The notes under the pieces: generated by a model
Told to the model about the DNA's origin: nothing
Databases searched by the model: none
What the model saw: the letters and a program-made list of their open reading frames with translations, nothing else
Source of the DNA: Micromonospora narathiwatensis
GTDB taxonomy: Bacteria > Actinomycetota > Actinomycetes > Mycobacteriales > Micromonosporaceae
NCBI RefSeq assembly: GCF_900089605.1
Contig: NZ_LT594324.1
Location: 1,488,001 to 1,552,000 of the forward strand
Direction: 5' to 3'
DNA: 64,000 bases
Shown here: positions 7,949 through 19,105 of the stretch, in pieces
Layout: each line of letters starts with the position of its first letter
How positions within the stretch are numbered: the first letter of the stretch is position 1
Position numbers and translations under genes: made by a program

Positions 7949-8350
7949 TCAGCCCTGGAGGTTTTCGAAGCCAGCCACGATCGGGCGCACGTCGACGTAC
8001 TCGCCCTCGGCGTCCGGGTTCACGAACCGGGCGGCGATCTCGGTGGCCCGGTCGAAGCTGGCGCACTCGACCACGGTGTAGCCGGCGAGCACCTCCTGCG
8101 TCTCGGCGTACGGGCCGTCGGTGACCACGGGCGCGCCGCCGCGCAGCCGGACCCGGCGGGCGTGCACCGGGGCGGTCAGGCCCTGGGCGTCCACCAGCTC
8201 CCCGGACTCGACCAACTCCTTGTGGACCGACTCCATGTGCGCGTGCATCGCCGCGATCTGCTCGGGGCTCATCGACGGCCGGTCACCCGGTCGCCCGGCG
8301 ATGGCGTCGTAGTCCTGCTGGCTGCCGTAGAGCATGATCAGATACTTCAC
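7949..8350 (-). CDS. YCII/DGPF-domain protein, partner of the ECF sigma factor
   Basis: 133 residues from GTG 8350, preceded by GAGGAGAGACC. It opens KYLIMLYGSQQDYD, and the family's DGP(F/Y) motif appears as VTDGPYAETQEVLAGYTVVE. YCII-related proteins have a ferredoxin-like fold. In ECF42 loci they are conserved partners of unclear role, possibly sensing or antibiotic-stress related. It is the first gene of a two-gene operon with the sigma factor. Confidence 0.88.
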   Translation of the reverse strand: MKYLIMLYGSQQDYDAIAGRPGDRPSMSPEQIAAMHAHMESVHKELVESGELVDAQGLTAPVHARRVRLRGGAPVVTDGPYAETQEVLAGYTVVECASFDRATEIAARFVNPDAEGEYVDVRPIVAGFENLQG

Positions 8351-8497
8351 GGTCTCTCCTCTCGGCCGGCGTCGGTCGCGCCGCTCACCCGGGACGTCGG
8401 AGCCGGGCAGCCGCCCCGGACACCAGCCTAGGGAGGTGCGCCGCCCGGGCCCTGCGGTCGCCTCCGACGGGTGCGCCACGGTCCTACCGTGGACGGC

Positions 8498-8710
8498 ATG
8501 ACGACGATTCTGATTGTGCTGGCGGTGGTCGCCGTGGCCGCGGCGGCGTTCGGGTTCGTGTCCTGGCGGGACCGGTCGCGGTCCGTCGCGGGCGAGGACC
8601 GGACGGCCGTCCGCGACGCCGAGGTCCGCCACCAGCAGCACGAGGGACAGCGCCACGCCGCCCAGGGCGACACGGTCCGCCGGAACCAGTTCAGTTCGGG
8701 TAACTGGTGA
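8498..8710 (+). CDS. Small single-pass membrane protein (70 aa)
   Basis: One N-terminal hydrophobic helix (TILIVLAVVAVAAAAFGFVSW) is followed by a charged, Gln/His-rich tail ending RRNQFSSGNW. ATG 8498 is chosen because TACCGT (8485-8490) lies seven bases upstream, a leaderless-type arrangement; an upstream in-frame start would put the promoter inside the gene. No family recognised. Confidence 0.6.
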   Translation: MTTILIVLAVVAVAAAAFGFVSWRDRSRSVAGEDRTAVRDAEVRHQQHEGQRHAAQGDTVRRNQFSSGNW

Positions 8711-8863
8711 CCTCGCGACCCGGGCCGCCCGTCGGACCGTCGGTGGCCGTGGCGGGGCTCGCCGGGCACCTGCGGACCGGGCTGATGCCGTAGGTCACCC
8801 AAGCCGGGTGGGCCGGGCGCCGGCCCGTACCCGGCTGGGAGGATCGGCGGGTACGCCCAGCGC

Positions 8864-9550
8864 GTGAAGGAGGCCCCGCTGATCAGCAAGCATCCCGCCG
8901 CCGTGCTCTTCGACATGGACGGCACCCTGGTCGACAGCGAGAAGCTGTGGGACGTCGCGTTGCAGGAGCTGGCCGCGGTCTACGGCGGCGAGCTGTCGGA
9001 GACGGCCCGCAAGGCGATCATCGGCACCAGCATGGCCGCCTCGATGCGGATCGTGCACGACGATCTCGGCCAACCGGAACGAGACCCGCAGGCCAGCGCC
9101 GAGTGGATCAACGCGCGGATCCTGGAGCTGTTCCGCACCGGGCTGCGCTGGCGGCCGGGCGCGCTGGCGCTGCTGCGGGCGGTCCGTACGGCCGGCATCC
9201 CGACCGCCCTGGTCACCTCCAGCGGCCGACCGCTGGTCGAGGTCGCCCTCGACACCCTCGGCCGGGACAGCTTCGACGCGGTGGTGTGCGGGGACGAGGT
9301 GGGCGCGGCCAAGCCGCACCCGGAGCCGTACCTGACCGCCGCCCGGCTGCTCGACGTGCCGATCGAGCGGTGCGTGGCGATCGAGGACTCGCCGACCGGG
9401 GTGGCCAGCGCCCTGGCCGCCGGGGCGGCCGTGCTGGCCGTACCGGCCGAGGTGCCGCTGCCGCCGACGGACGGCGTACACCAGTTGGAGAGCCTGACCG
9501 GGGCGGACCTGGAGCTGCTCGCGGCGCTGCTCGGCGACCCGCCGGTGTGA
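8864..9550 (+). CDS. HAD-superfamily phosphatase (beta-phosphoglucomutase-like)
   Basis: 228 residues. Motif I is VLFDMDGTLVDSE, motif II is the Ser in ALVTSSGRP, the motif III Lys lies in GAAKPHPEPYL, and motif IV is VAIEDSPTGVASALAAG. A helical C1 cap lies between motifs I and II. This pattern fits phosphatases or phosphomutases acting on sugar phosphates; the substrate is unknown. Start GTG 8864 is the only sensible one before motif I. A bidirectional terminator follows the stop. Confidence 0.9.
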   Translation: MKEAPLISKHPAAVLFDMDGTLVDSEKLWDVALQELAAVYGGELSETARKAIIGTSMAASMRIVHDDLGQPERDPQASAEWINARILELFRTGLRWRPGALALLRAVRTAGIPTALVTSSGRPLVEVALDTLGRDSFDAVVCGDEVGAAKPHPEPYLTAARLLDVPIERCVAIEDSPTGVASALAAGAAVLAVPAEVPLPPTDGVHQLESLTGADLELLAALLGDPPV

Positions 9551-9551
9551 C

Positions 9552-9582
9552 AGGAGGGGCCCCTTGGTCAGGGGCCCCTCCT
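9552..9582. terminator. Bidirectional terminator between convergent genes
   Basis: AGGAGGGGCCCC (9552-9563), a seven-base loop, and the perfect complement GGGGCCCCTCCT (9571-9582) form a 12-bp stem. It sits exactly between the HAD phosphatase and the convergent ABC permease. Confidence 0.8.
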
Positions 9583-9587
9583 TCATC

Positions 9588-12140
9588 TCACTCGTGGGCG
9601 ATGGCGCCCAGCACGTTGATCCGGGCGGCCCGGATCGCCGGCAGGACCGCGGCGACCACCCCGACGATCGCGGCCAGGCCGAGCATGATCGCCATCTGGC
9701 CCCAGGGCAGGATCAGGTCCTTGATGCCCTCGTCCTTCAGGGCCCGGACCACGGCGGCGCCCAGGCCGCTGCCGACCGCGACGCCCAGCAGCGCGCCGAA
9801 CACCGAGATCACCACCGCCTCGACGGTGATCATGCGCATGGTCTGCGCCCGGCGCAGCCCGATCGCCCGCAGCAGGCCCAACTCCCGGGTGCGTTCCAGC
9901 ACCGACAGCGCCAGGGTGTTCACGATGCCCAGCACCGCGATCACGATGGCCAGCGCCAGCAGGATCTGGATCATCGTGAGCAGCCCGTCGAGCGAGCTGG
10001 TCTGCTGCTTGATGAAGGCGTCCCGGTCGGCCACCGACACCTCGGGGGAATCCGCGAGCAGCCGTTCCACCTGCGGCTGGACGTCCGCCACCCGGGCGCC
10101 CGGCGCGAGCTGCACGAAGCCCTGGATCGGCTGCGGGATGGCGAAGTCGCGGGCCGCCTGCGGGGGCAGCATCATCGGGTTGGTCAGCTGCGAGCTCTCG
10201 TAGATGCCGCTGACCGTGTACGTGCGGGCATCACCGCGGGACAGCTGCACGGTCACCTGGGAGCCGACGGAGAGATTCCGTGACTTCGCCGTGTCCGAGC
10301 TGACCAGCATCTGTTCCGGGGTGAGCCGGCTGATGTCGCCGGAGGAGGACTTCGCCCCGAAGATCCGCTCCAACGCGGCCACGTTGCTGGACGCCGACAC
10401 CCAGGTCCGTTCCCCGTTGACCAGGGCCATGTCGCCGTACTCGCCGTCGACCAGCTGCACGCCGGGCAGCGCCGCCGCCTTGTCCAGCACCGCCGGGTCG
10501 AAGCTCGGCGGTCGCGGGCCGCTCTGCGTCCCGGCGATCACCAGTTCGGCCTTGATGGTGTCCTTCGCCAGCGCGCTGATGCTGCCCTTCGCCGAGTCCA
10601 GGATCACCGTCACGCCGGTGACCAGGGCGATGCCGACCATCAGCGCGGCGGCGGTGATCGCCGTACGGCGGGGGTTGCGCCCGGAGTTGAGCCGCCCCAG
10701 CTTGCCCGGCACCGACCAGGCGAAGATCGCCCCCAGCAGGGAGACCACCGGGCGGCTGATCAACGGGGTCAGCAGCGCCACGCCGATGAAGGCGAACAGC
10801 ACCCCGCTCAGGATGGTGGCCAGGGTGTTGTCCCCCGCGTTGCCGTTGAGCCCGAGGAAGAGCAGCGCGGCGCCGACCGAGGTGACCAGCGCACCGGCCA
10901 CCGTGATCCGGGTCAGCGGCCGGTCGGGGGTGGCCACGTCCTGCATCGCCGCGATCGGCGGGATCCGGGACGCGCGCAGCGCCGGCAGCACCGCCGCCAC
11001 CACGGTGATCACCAGGCCGACCCCGAACGCGCCGATCACCGCCGCCGCCGGTACGCCGATCCCGGCCAGGGTGAGCCCGCCGGCGAAATTGCCGAACACC
11101 CACGCCAGCAGCGCGCCGATGCCGATGCCGGCGGCCAGGCCGAACACCGAGGCGATCAGGCCCACCGCGATGGCCTCCAGCACCACCGAGCCGATGATCT
11201 GCCGGCGGCTCGCCCCGACGGCCCGCATCAGGGCCAGCTCACGGGTCCGCTGCGCGACGATGATCGAGAAGGTGTTGAGGATCAGGAACGTGCCGACCAG
11301 CAGCGCCACCGCCGCGAAGCCGAGCAGGATCCGGTTGAAGAAGGACAGGGCCTCCTTGAAGCTCTGCGCGGCCTCGGTGGAGAGCTGCTCGCCGGTCTTG
11401 ACCACGTATCCGTCACCCACGGCGGCGGCCACCGCGTCGCGCAGCGAGTCGTCGGTGACCCCGCCGGTGGCCTTGACCGTCACACTGCTGAAGGTGTTCG
11501 GCTCGCCCAGCATCAGCCGCTGCGCCGTCGGGGTGGTGAACATGATCTCGCTGCTGCCGCCGATCGAGTCGCGGCCGCCGCTGTAGCCGGTGATCCCGAC
11601 GATCGTGAACTCCTGCTTCGGCTCCAGGGGGGTGAGCACCCCCACCCGGTCGCCGAGCTTCACCTTGCCGGCGGTCGCGAGCCCCTGGTTGATGACGATC
11701 TCGTCGTCGGCCCGTGGCTCGTGCCCCTCGCGCAGCTGCAACTGCTCGGACTCGCCGGTCCAGTTCTCGCCCAGCTGCGGCGGGCCGAACGAGGCGACCG
11801 CCTTGCCGTTGCTGCCGATCAGCCGGGCCCCGTCGACGGCGACCACGCCGGTGGCCGAGGCCACCCCGGGCACCTCGCGGACCTTGTCCAGCGTCGCCGC
11901 CGGGAGCGGCGGCGACGTCTGCTCGCCCTCCATCTCCGACACGGCGATCTTCGGCTTGGCCGCGACGTTGACGTCCACCCCCTGGTACGCGTCGGCGAAG
12001 ATCGCGTCGAAGGTACGGCCGAGAGTGTCGGTCAGCACGAACGCGCCGGAGACGAACATCACGCCCAGCACCACCGCCAGGCCGGAGAGGATCAGCCGCA
12101 GCTTCCGGGCCAACAGGCTCTTCAGCGTTGCCCGAATCAT
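9588..12140 (-). CDS. ABC transporter permease with two FtsX domains (MacB type)
   Basis: 850 residues. It begins with a membrane helix (LRLILSGLAVVLGVMFVSGAF) and a MacB-like periplasmic domain, then a three-helix FtsX block (about 275-395), a second extracellular domain, and a second FtsX block at the C-terminus (about 730-845, with NTLALSVLERTRELGLLRAI). This duplicated layout is typical of actinobacterial exporters or mechanotransmission systems for lipids, peptides or antibiotics. Its start overlaps the stop of the ATPase gene by four bases (ATGA), so the two are translationally coupled. Confidence 0.93.
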   Translation of the reverse strand: MIRATLKSLLARKLRLILSGLAVVLGVMFVSGAFVLTDTLGRTFDAIFADAYQGVDVNVAAKPKIAVSEMEGEQTSPPLPAATLDKVREVPGVASATGVVAVDGARLIGSNGKAVASFGPPQLGENWTGESEQLQLREGHEPRADDEIVINQGLATAGKVKLGDRVGVLTPLEPKQEFTIVGITGYSGGRDSIGGSSEIMFTTPTAQRLMLGEPNTFSSVTVKATGGVTDDSLRDAVAAAVGDGYVVKTGEQLSTEAAQSFKEALSFFNRILLGFAAVALLVGTFLILNTFSIIVAQRTRELALMRAVGASRRQIIGSVVLEAIAVGLIASVFGLAAGIGIGALLAWVFGNFAGGLTLAGIGVPAAAVIGAFGVGLVITVVAAVLPALRASRIPPIAAMQDVATPDRPLTRITVAGALVTSVGAALLFLGLNGNAGDNTLATILSGVLFAFIGVALLTPLISRPVVSLLGAIFAWSVPGKLGRLNSGRNPRRTAITAAALMVGIALVTGVTVILDSAKGSISALAKDTIKAELVIAGTQSGPRPPSFDPAVLDKAAALPGVQLVDGEYGDMALVNGERTWVSASSNVAALERIFGAKSSSGDISRLTPEQMLVSSDTAKSRNLSVGSQVTVQLSRGDARTYTVSGIYESSQLTNPMMLPPQAARDFAIPQPIQGFVQLAPGARVADVQPQVERLLADSPEVSVADRDAFIKQQTSSLDGLLTMIQILLALAIVIAVLGIVNTLALSVLERTRELGLLRAIGLRRAQTMRMITVEAVVISVFGALLGVAVGSGLGAAVVRALKDEGIKDLILPWGQMAIMLGLAAIVGVVAAVLPAIRAARINVLGAIAHE

Positions 12141-12907
12141 CGGCCGTTCACCTCGGCCGGGGCGTCCAGCTTCTTCATGGTGTCCAGCACCGTGTCGGCG
12201 GTCGGCTCGATCAGCTCGGAGACGATCTGCCCGTCGGCGAGGAAGACCACCCGGTCGGCGTACGCGGCGGCGGTCGGGTCGTGGGTCACCATCACGATGG
12301 TCTGGCCGTGCTCGCGAACCGAGTTACGCAGGAAGTTGAGCACCTCCGCGCCGGAGCGGGAGTCCAGGTTTCCGGTCGGCTCGTCCGCGAAGATCACCTC
12401 GGGGCGGGCGACCAGGGCGCGGGCGCACGCCACCCGCTGCTGCTGGCCGCCGGAGAGCTGCGCCGGCCGGTGCCCCAGCCGGTCCCGCAGGCCGACCGTG
12501 TTGATCACCGTGTCGTACCAGGCCGGATCCGGTTTGCGGCCGGCGATCGACATCGGCAACAGGATGTTCTCCTGGGCGGTCAGCGTGGGCAGCAGATTGA
12601 ACTGCTGGAAGATGAAGCCCACCTTGTCCCGGCGCAGCCTCGTCAGCCCGGCGTCACCGAGCCCGGTCACCGTGGTGTCGCCGACCATCACGGTGCCCCG
12701 GGTCACCGTGTCCAGACCGGCCAGGCAGTGCATCAGCGTCGACTTGCCCGAGCCGGACGGTCCCATGATCGCGGTGAACCGGCCCCGTTCGAACTCGGCG
12801 CTCACCCCCCGCAGCGCGGTGACCTGAGCCTCACCGCTGCCGTACACCTTCCACACGTCGTTCGCCCGGGCCGCGGCCTGCGCCTGCCGGCCTATCGTCG
12901 CGGTCAC
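12137..12907 (-). CDS. ABC transporter ATP-binding protein (MacB/LolD type)
   Basis: 256 residues from GTG 12907, preceded by GAGG. It contains Walker A GPSGSGKST, a Q-loop (GFIFQQFNLLP), the signature LSGGQQQRVACARALV, Walker B VIFADEPTGNLD and the switch His in VMVTHDP. Sequence style is the MacB/LolD/FtsE family that pairs with FtsX-type permeases. A C-terminal stretch after the core (TADTVLDTMKKLDAP) is common in actinobacterial members. It forms an operon with the downstream permease and lies just after a two-component system on the same strand. Confidence 0.95.
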   Translation of the reverse strand: MTATIGRQAQAAARANDVWKVYGSGEAQVTALRGVSAEFERGRFTAIMGPSGSGKSTLMHCLAGLDTVTRGTVMVGDTTVTGLGDAGLTRLRRDKVGFIFQQFNLLPTLTAQENILLPMSIAGRKPDPAWYDTVINTVGLRDRLGHRPAQLSGGQQQRVACARALVARPEVIFADEPTGNLDSRSGAEVLNFLRNSVREHGQTIVMVTHDPTAAAYADRVVFLADGQIVSELIEPTADTVLDTMKKLDAPAEVNGR

Positions 12908-13098
12908 GTCATCTACCTCTTCCGTCTGCCTGCTGATCCGCACCGCCCCCGCTGGCCGGTGCGGCAGTTCTCATCCTCGGTGCCGCCGAGTGGGAATCCG
13001 TCCGACCCCGGGCGGAGCCGCCGCCGGAAATCACGGTGGGGGTCGACCCCGAGACCGGCTCAGGGTCCCCCCTGACCCGCCGTCGCACGGCGCCGCCG

Positions 13099-13127
13099 AC
13101 GCTAGGACGTCACGTCACGTCGCGTCA
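13099..13127 (-). promoter_or_regulatory. Promoter with tandem pentamers upstream of the ABC exporter
   Basis: On the minus strand TGACGC (13122-13127) and TAGCGT (13099-13104) are 17 bases apart, as a -35/-10 pair. The spacer is made of tandem CGTCA units on the plus strand (13108, 13113, a CGTCG variant at 13118, and 13123). A repeated site over the promoter suggests binding by the adjacent response regulator; that link is inference. Confidence 0.4.
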
Positions 13128-13190
13128 TGGTCAACCCTGCCGCGCCGCCGATGGTCACGGTAGGTGATCGGCGCCACGCGCGTACGCCGC

Positions 13191-13877
13191 TCAGGCGCCC
13201 GGGCGCACCAGCCCCGTCTCGTACGCCAGCACGACCGCCTGCACCCGGTCACGCAGCCCCAACTTGGTCAGCACGTGCCCGACGTGGGTCTTGATGGTGG
13301 TCTCGCTGACCGACAGCGCCCGGGCGATCTCGGCGTTGGACAGCCCGCGCGCCACCTGCACCAGCACCTCCCGCTCCCGCTCGGTCAGCGCGCTCAGCGC
13401 CCTCGGCGGGGTCGCCGCGGGGTCCGGCAGCACGTCGGCGAAGCGGTCCAGCAGCCGGCGCAGGATCCGCGGCGCCACCACCGCCTCCCCGGCGGCCACC
13501 GTACGGATCGCGGTGACCAGGTCCTCGGCCGGCACGTCCTTGGCCAGGAAGCCGCTCGCCCCCGCCCGCAGCGCGCCCACCACGTACTCGTCCAGGTCGA
13601 AGGTGGTGAGGATGAGCACCCGCACCGGCAGCCGGGCGTCCACGATCGCCCGGGTCGCCGCCACCCCGTCCATCCGGGGCATCCGGATGTCCATCAGCAC
13701 CACGTCCGGCAGCAGCCGCCGGGACAGCTCCACCGCCTCCAACCCGTCCCCGGCCTCGGCGACGATGTCCAGGTCGTCCTCGGTGCCGAGCACCATCCGG
13801 AAGCCGGTACGCAGCAACGGCTGGTCGTCGGCGAGCAGAATCCGCACCGGTCGTGGGGTCGCCGTGCTGTCGGTCAT
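13191..13877 (-). CDS. LuxR/NarL-family response regulator
   Basis: 228 residues from ATG 13877, preceded by GAGGAGACGG. The receiver domain has acidic residues in RILLADDQ, the phosphoacceptor Asp in DVVLMDIRMPRMDG, and Lys in GFLAKDVPAED. The C-terminal GerE-type helix-turn-helix reads LTEREREVLVQVARGLSNAE followed by SETTIKTHVGHVLTKL. Its cognate kinase is directly upstream (34-base gap). About 280 bases downstream lies the MacB-type ABC pair, the likely target. Confidence 0.94.
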   Translation of the reverse strand: MTDSTATPRPVRILLADDQPLLRTGFRMVLGTEDDLDIVAEAGDGLEAVELSRRLLPDVVLMDIRMPRMDGVAATRAIVDARLPVRVLILTTFDLDEYVVGALRAGASGFLAKDVPAEDLVTAIRTVAAGEAVVAPRILRRLLDRFADVLPDPAATPPRALSALTEREREVLVQVARGLSNAEIARALSVSETTIKTHVGHVLTKLGLRDRVQAVVLAYETGLVRPGA

Positions 13878-13911
13878 CCGTCTCCTCGTCGTGCCGGCGG
13901 GCCGGGAACGG

Positions 13912-15105
13912 TCACGCCGCGACCGCCCCGACGGACTCGAGCGGAATCCGCGCGTACACCCGGAAGCCGCCGCCGGTCCGCGGACCGGTCCGCAGGATCC
14001 CACCGTAGAGGGCGACCCGCTCCCGCATACCGACCAGGCCGTGCCCGATCCGGTCGGGCAGCGGCGCCGGACCGCGGCCGGTGTCGGTCACCTCCACGGC
14101 CAGGAAGTCGTCGGTGACGGTGAGCCGGACCAGCGCGGTGGCCGCCCCGGCGTGCTTGAGGGCGTTCGTCAGCGCCTCCTGCACGATCCGGTAGACGGTG
14201 AGCGCCACCCCCTCCTCCAACGGCCCGAACCTGCCGTCGACCCGCAGTGTCACCGGCAGCCCCGCCTCCCGGACCTGCTCGACGAGCGCCTCGATGCCGG
14301 TCAGCCCCGGCTGCGGGGCCAGCTCGGCGGCCGGCTCCGAGTCGGTGCGCAGCACGTCCAGCAGCCGGCGCAGCTCGCGCAGGGTGGCCCGGCCGGTCTC
14401 CTCGACCGTGGCCATCGCCGCGTCGGCCGCGTCCGGGTCGCGGCGCAGCACCCGGCGGGCCCCGGTGGCCAGCACTCCCATCACGCTGACCTGGTGCGCG
14501 ACCACGTCGTGCAGCTCCCGGGCGATCCGGCGCCGCTCGTCGGCGACGGCCTGCTCGGCGAGGGACCGCTGCGTCGCCTCGGCGACCCGGGCCCGCTCGC
14601 GCAGCATCCGCGTCGACTGCCGGCGCGCCTGCACCGCCCGCCCCACCGCGTACGCCCCGGACGCGGCGAGCAGATTGTTGAGCGCCAGATAGGCCGGGCC
14701 CACGTCGAGCACACCACCCCGCGGCACGACCAGGGTGGCCAGCACCACCGGCGCCCAGAGCAGCGACGAGGCGAGCACGGCCGGCCGCAGCCGCTGGTGC
14801 GCCGCCATCGTGTAGGTGAGCACGACGAAGGTCAGCCCCTGCGCGGTCGGCGCCTGCCCGAGCAGCACCGGCACGGCCAGGGTGGCCACCGCCGCCCCCA
14901 CCGCCGGCCACGGCGCGATCCGGCGTACCGCCACCGGGGCGGCGCACAGCGCGGCCCAGCCCAGCGCCGCCCACAGCTGGGCGGGGCGCAGCTCCCGCGG
15001 GGTGAGCAGCAGGAACGCCGCGTCCAGCAGGACCAGTGCGACCGCCACGCAGGCGTCGGCGGCCAGCGGCCGACCGCGTACCCACGCCCGCACCCGGTTG
15101 CTCAT
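13912..15105 (-). CDS. NarL-type sensor histidine kinase
   Basis: 397 residues. The N-terminal 150 residues form several membrane helices without a large extracellular domain. The HisKA_3 box has the phosphorylated His in RRRIARELHDVVAHQVSVMG, followed by a HATPase_c domain (VYRIVQEALTNALKHAG, then GRGPAPLPDRIGHGLVGMRE). Short extracellular loops suggest intramembrane sensing, as in kinases that respond to cell-envelope stress and control ABC exporters. ATG 15105 lies six bases after TAGCGT (15112-15117, minus strand), so the transcript may be leaderless. Confidence 0.93.
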   Translation of the reverse strand: MSNRVRAWVRGRPLAADACVAVALVLLDAAFLLLTPRELRPAQLWAALGWAALCAAPVAVRRIAPWPAVGAAVATLAVPVLLGQAPTAQGLTFVVLTYTMAAHQRLRPAVLASSLLWAPVVLATLVVPRGGVLDVGPAYLALNNLLAASGAYAVGRAVQARRQSTRMLRERARVAEATQRSLAEQAVADERRRIARELHDVVAHQVSVMGVLATGARRVLRRDPDAADAAMATVEETGRATLRELRRLLDVLRTDSEPAAELAPQPGLTGIEALVEQVREAGLPVTLRVDGRFGPLEEGVALTVYRIVQEALTNALKHAGAATALVRLTVTDDFLAVEVTDTGRGPAPLPDRIGHGLVGMRERVALYGGILRTGPRTGGGFRVYARIPLESVGAVAA

Positions 15106-15181
15106 GCTCCGACGCTAGCCGCCGCCCGGCCCGACCCCTCGTCGTCGAAGCCGAACCCGGCCTCCTCCCCGAGGATGAGGG

Positions 15182-16090
15182 TCACTCGTCCGCCCCTGGG
15201 ACGGCCGGCCGGGACCGGGCGTCGGTCAGCGGATCCCCGGCGCCGGCCGCCGGGAACGGCGGTGGGGTGCCGCCGAAGCTCGGGCAGAGCGCCTGATGGG
15301 CGCACCAGTCGCAGAGCCGGCTCGGCCGGGGACGGAAATCCTGCCGCTCGGTGGCCTGCTCGATGGCCTGCCAGAGCGCCACCACGGTGCGCTCGAAGCG
15401 CAGCAGCTCCTCCGCGTCGGGTGCGTAGTCGCAGACCTCGGCGTCCTTGAGGTATAGCAGCCGGAGCACCCGCGGCACCACCCCGCGGGTGCGCCACAGC
15501 ACCAGCGCGTAGAACTTGAGCTGGAACAGGGCCCGGGCCTCGAACGCCTCGCGCGGCGCACCGCCGGTCTTGTAGTCGACGACCCGCAGCGCGCCGTCCG
15601 GCGCCACGTCGAGCCGGTCCAGGTAGCCCCGGATCAGCAGCTCCTCGTCGACCACCGCCGAGATCAACGCCTCTCGCTCCGCCGGCTCCAGCCGGCGCGG
15701 GTCCTCCACCGCGAAGTAGCCCTCCAGCAGCGCGGCGGCCGAGCGGAGGAACTCGGCCGGCCCCGTGGCGTCGCCCTCGGCGAAGAGCGTCGCCAGCTCC
15801 GGCTGCTCGGTGACCAGCCGGTCCCACTGCGGGGCGACCAGGTCGCCGGCGGACCGCGGGGTGCGCGCCGCCGCCGGCAGGTCGAACAGGCGCTCCAGCA
15901 CCGCGTGCACCAGCGTGCCCCGGGCCTGCTCCACGGTGGGGCGCTCGGGCAGCCGGTCGATGCTGCGGAACCGGTAGAGCAACGGGCAGGTCTTGAAATC
16001 CGCCGCCCGTGACGGCGACAGCGACGCCCGCACCGTGGGCGGCGCCGCCGTGGGGGAGTCCTGCCTGTCGATCACCGGTTCCGCCGTCAT
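15182..16090 (-). CDS. RecB-family exonuclease (PD-(D/E)XK, PDDEXK_1)
   Basis: 302 residues. It opens with the family's S-x-S motif (RASLSPSRAADFKTCPLLYRF), then RGTLVHAVLERLF. The nuclease centre is IRGYLDRLDV followed by LRVVDYKTG (Asp...Asp-x-Lys), then AKFYAL-like QLKFYALVLW. Four Cys near the C-terminus (C in CDWCAHQALCPSF plus the early CPLLY Cys) match the iron-sulfur cluster of AddB/RecB-like nucleases. It is a stand-alone actinobacterial member of unknown pathway, probably in DNA repair. A TAACCT box lies seven bases before ATG. Confidence 0.9.
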   Translation of the reverse strand: MTAEPVIDRQDSPTAAPPTVRASLSPSRAADFKTCPLLYRFRSIDRLPERPTVEQARGTLVHAVLERLFDLPAAARTPRSAGDLVAPQWDRLVTEQPELATLFAEGDATGPAEFLRSAAALLEGYFAVEDPRRLEPAEREALISAVVDEELLIRGYLDRLDVAPDGALRVVDYKTGGAPREAFEARALFQLKFYALVLWRTRGVVPRVLRLLYLKDAEVCDYAPDAEELLRFERTVVALWQAIEQATERQDFRPRPSRLCDWCAHQALCPSFGGTPPPFPAAGAGDPLTDARSRPAVPGADE

Positions 16091-16161
16091 GTCCGGAAGG
16101 TTAGGGCACCGGTGTGACAGGGCCACCGCCGCCGCACCGGGGCATGATCCGCACCGCGTAG

Positions 16162-18297
<2,136 letters not shown>

Positions 18298-18463
18298 CCC
18301 GGCGGCACGGACGGGCATGAGTGGGCGTCGTAGAGATCAGACATCTCGGCGGGGACGACACCGGAACGGGCGGAGGCGGTGGGGTGAGCGAGCGTAGCGA
18401 GGGAACCGTCGGGCTCGGCGCGGTTCAGCCTCATGCCGGCGCCGACCGCAGGGAGGTGACGGC
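18298..18463. other. Short intergenic segment with an imperfect palindrome
   Basis: It holds a GAGCGAGCGTAGCGAGG near-palindrome around 18386-18402 that looks like a dispersed intergenic repeat. The ribosome-binding site GGGAGGTGAC of the next gene is near 18450-18459. No gene seen. Confidence 0.35.
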
Positions 18464-19036
18464 ATGAGCAACCCCGGCTACGGCAACGGCGACCTGCCCG
18501 CCGTCTTCCCGGACTGGTCGCCCTACGCCGACCTGGAGTCGGCCGCCCGGGCGTACCTGCGCGACCCGGACATCGCCCTGGACGCCCTCGGCGGGGTGCT
18601 GCGCGGCGCCTCGGTGCTCGGCTTCACGCTGGAGCGCTTCGTCAACGAGGTCAACGGGGTGTGGCAGGAGGTCGTCGTCTGCGACGGCAGCCGGTTGATC
18701 CTCTGGCACGGCGAGGACGTCCCGCCGGGGGAGGGGCCGGCCGGCTCGATGACCTCGTCGCTGCGGGTGGTGCCGGTCTCCACGGTCACCGAGGTCGGCT
18801 GCCGGCGGCGGCTCACCCGCTCGGAGACCGGCGAGGTCCGGGTCGACAGCATCGACGTGTACCTGCTGCTCTCCTCGCTGGACGAGGCGCCACCCAGCGA
18901 CGAGATGGTCGGCGCGCCCCGGCACGACGCGCTGCGCTTCGGCAAGACCCTCGACGACGGCGGCGCCGGGCAGATCGCCCGGCTGGAGGAGTTCGCCCGC
19001 CTGGTCGCCTCGGTCGTCGGCCGTCCCCTGCTGTGA
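18464..19036 (+). CDS. Conserved actinobacterial protein of unknown function
   Basis: 190 residues, ATG 18464 preceded by GGGAGGTGACGGC. No membrane segment or known catalytic motif. The sequence starts with an acidic, aromatic stretch (FPDWSPYADLESAARAYLRD) and contains WQEVVVCDGSRLILWHGEDV, a beta-rich region, and a C-terminal helix. I recall such proteins between trmI and the ARC ATPase in actinomycetes, which is the context here. Function unknown. It converges with the ferredoxin gene across a terminator. Confidence 0.75.
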   Translation: MSNPGYGNGDLPAVFPDWSPYADLESAARAYLRDPDIALDALGGVLRGASVLGFTLERFVNEVNGVWQEVVVCDGSRLILWHGEDVPPGEGPAGSMTSSLRVVPVSTVTEVGCRRRLTRSETGEVRVDSIDVYLLLSSLDEAPPSDEMVGAPRHDALRFGKTLDDGGAGQIARLEEFARLVASVVGRPLL

Positions 19037-19044
19037 GACGCCGC

Positions 19045-19075
19045 GCGGGCCGGGGGACGCTCGTCCCCGGCCCGC
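19045..19075. terminator. Hairpin terminator between convergent genes
   Basis: GCGGGCCGGGGGAC (19045-19058) pairs with GTCCCCGGCCCGC (19063-19075) across a GCTC loop, with one bulged G. It lies between the stops of the 190-residue gene and the ferredoxin. Confidence 0.7.
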
Positions 19076-19105
19076 ACCGTGCGGCTCTTCGTCGCCTGTC
19101 CGGGG

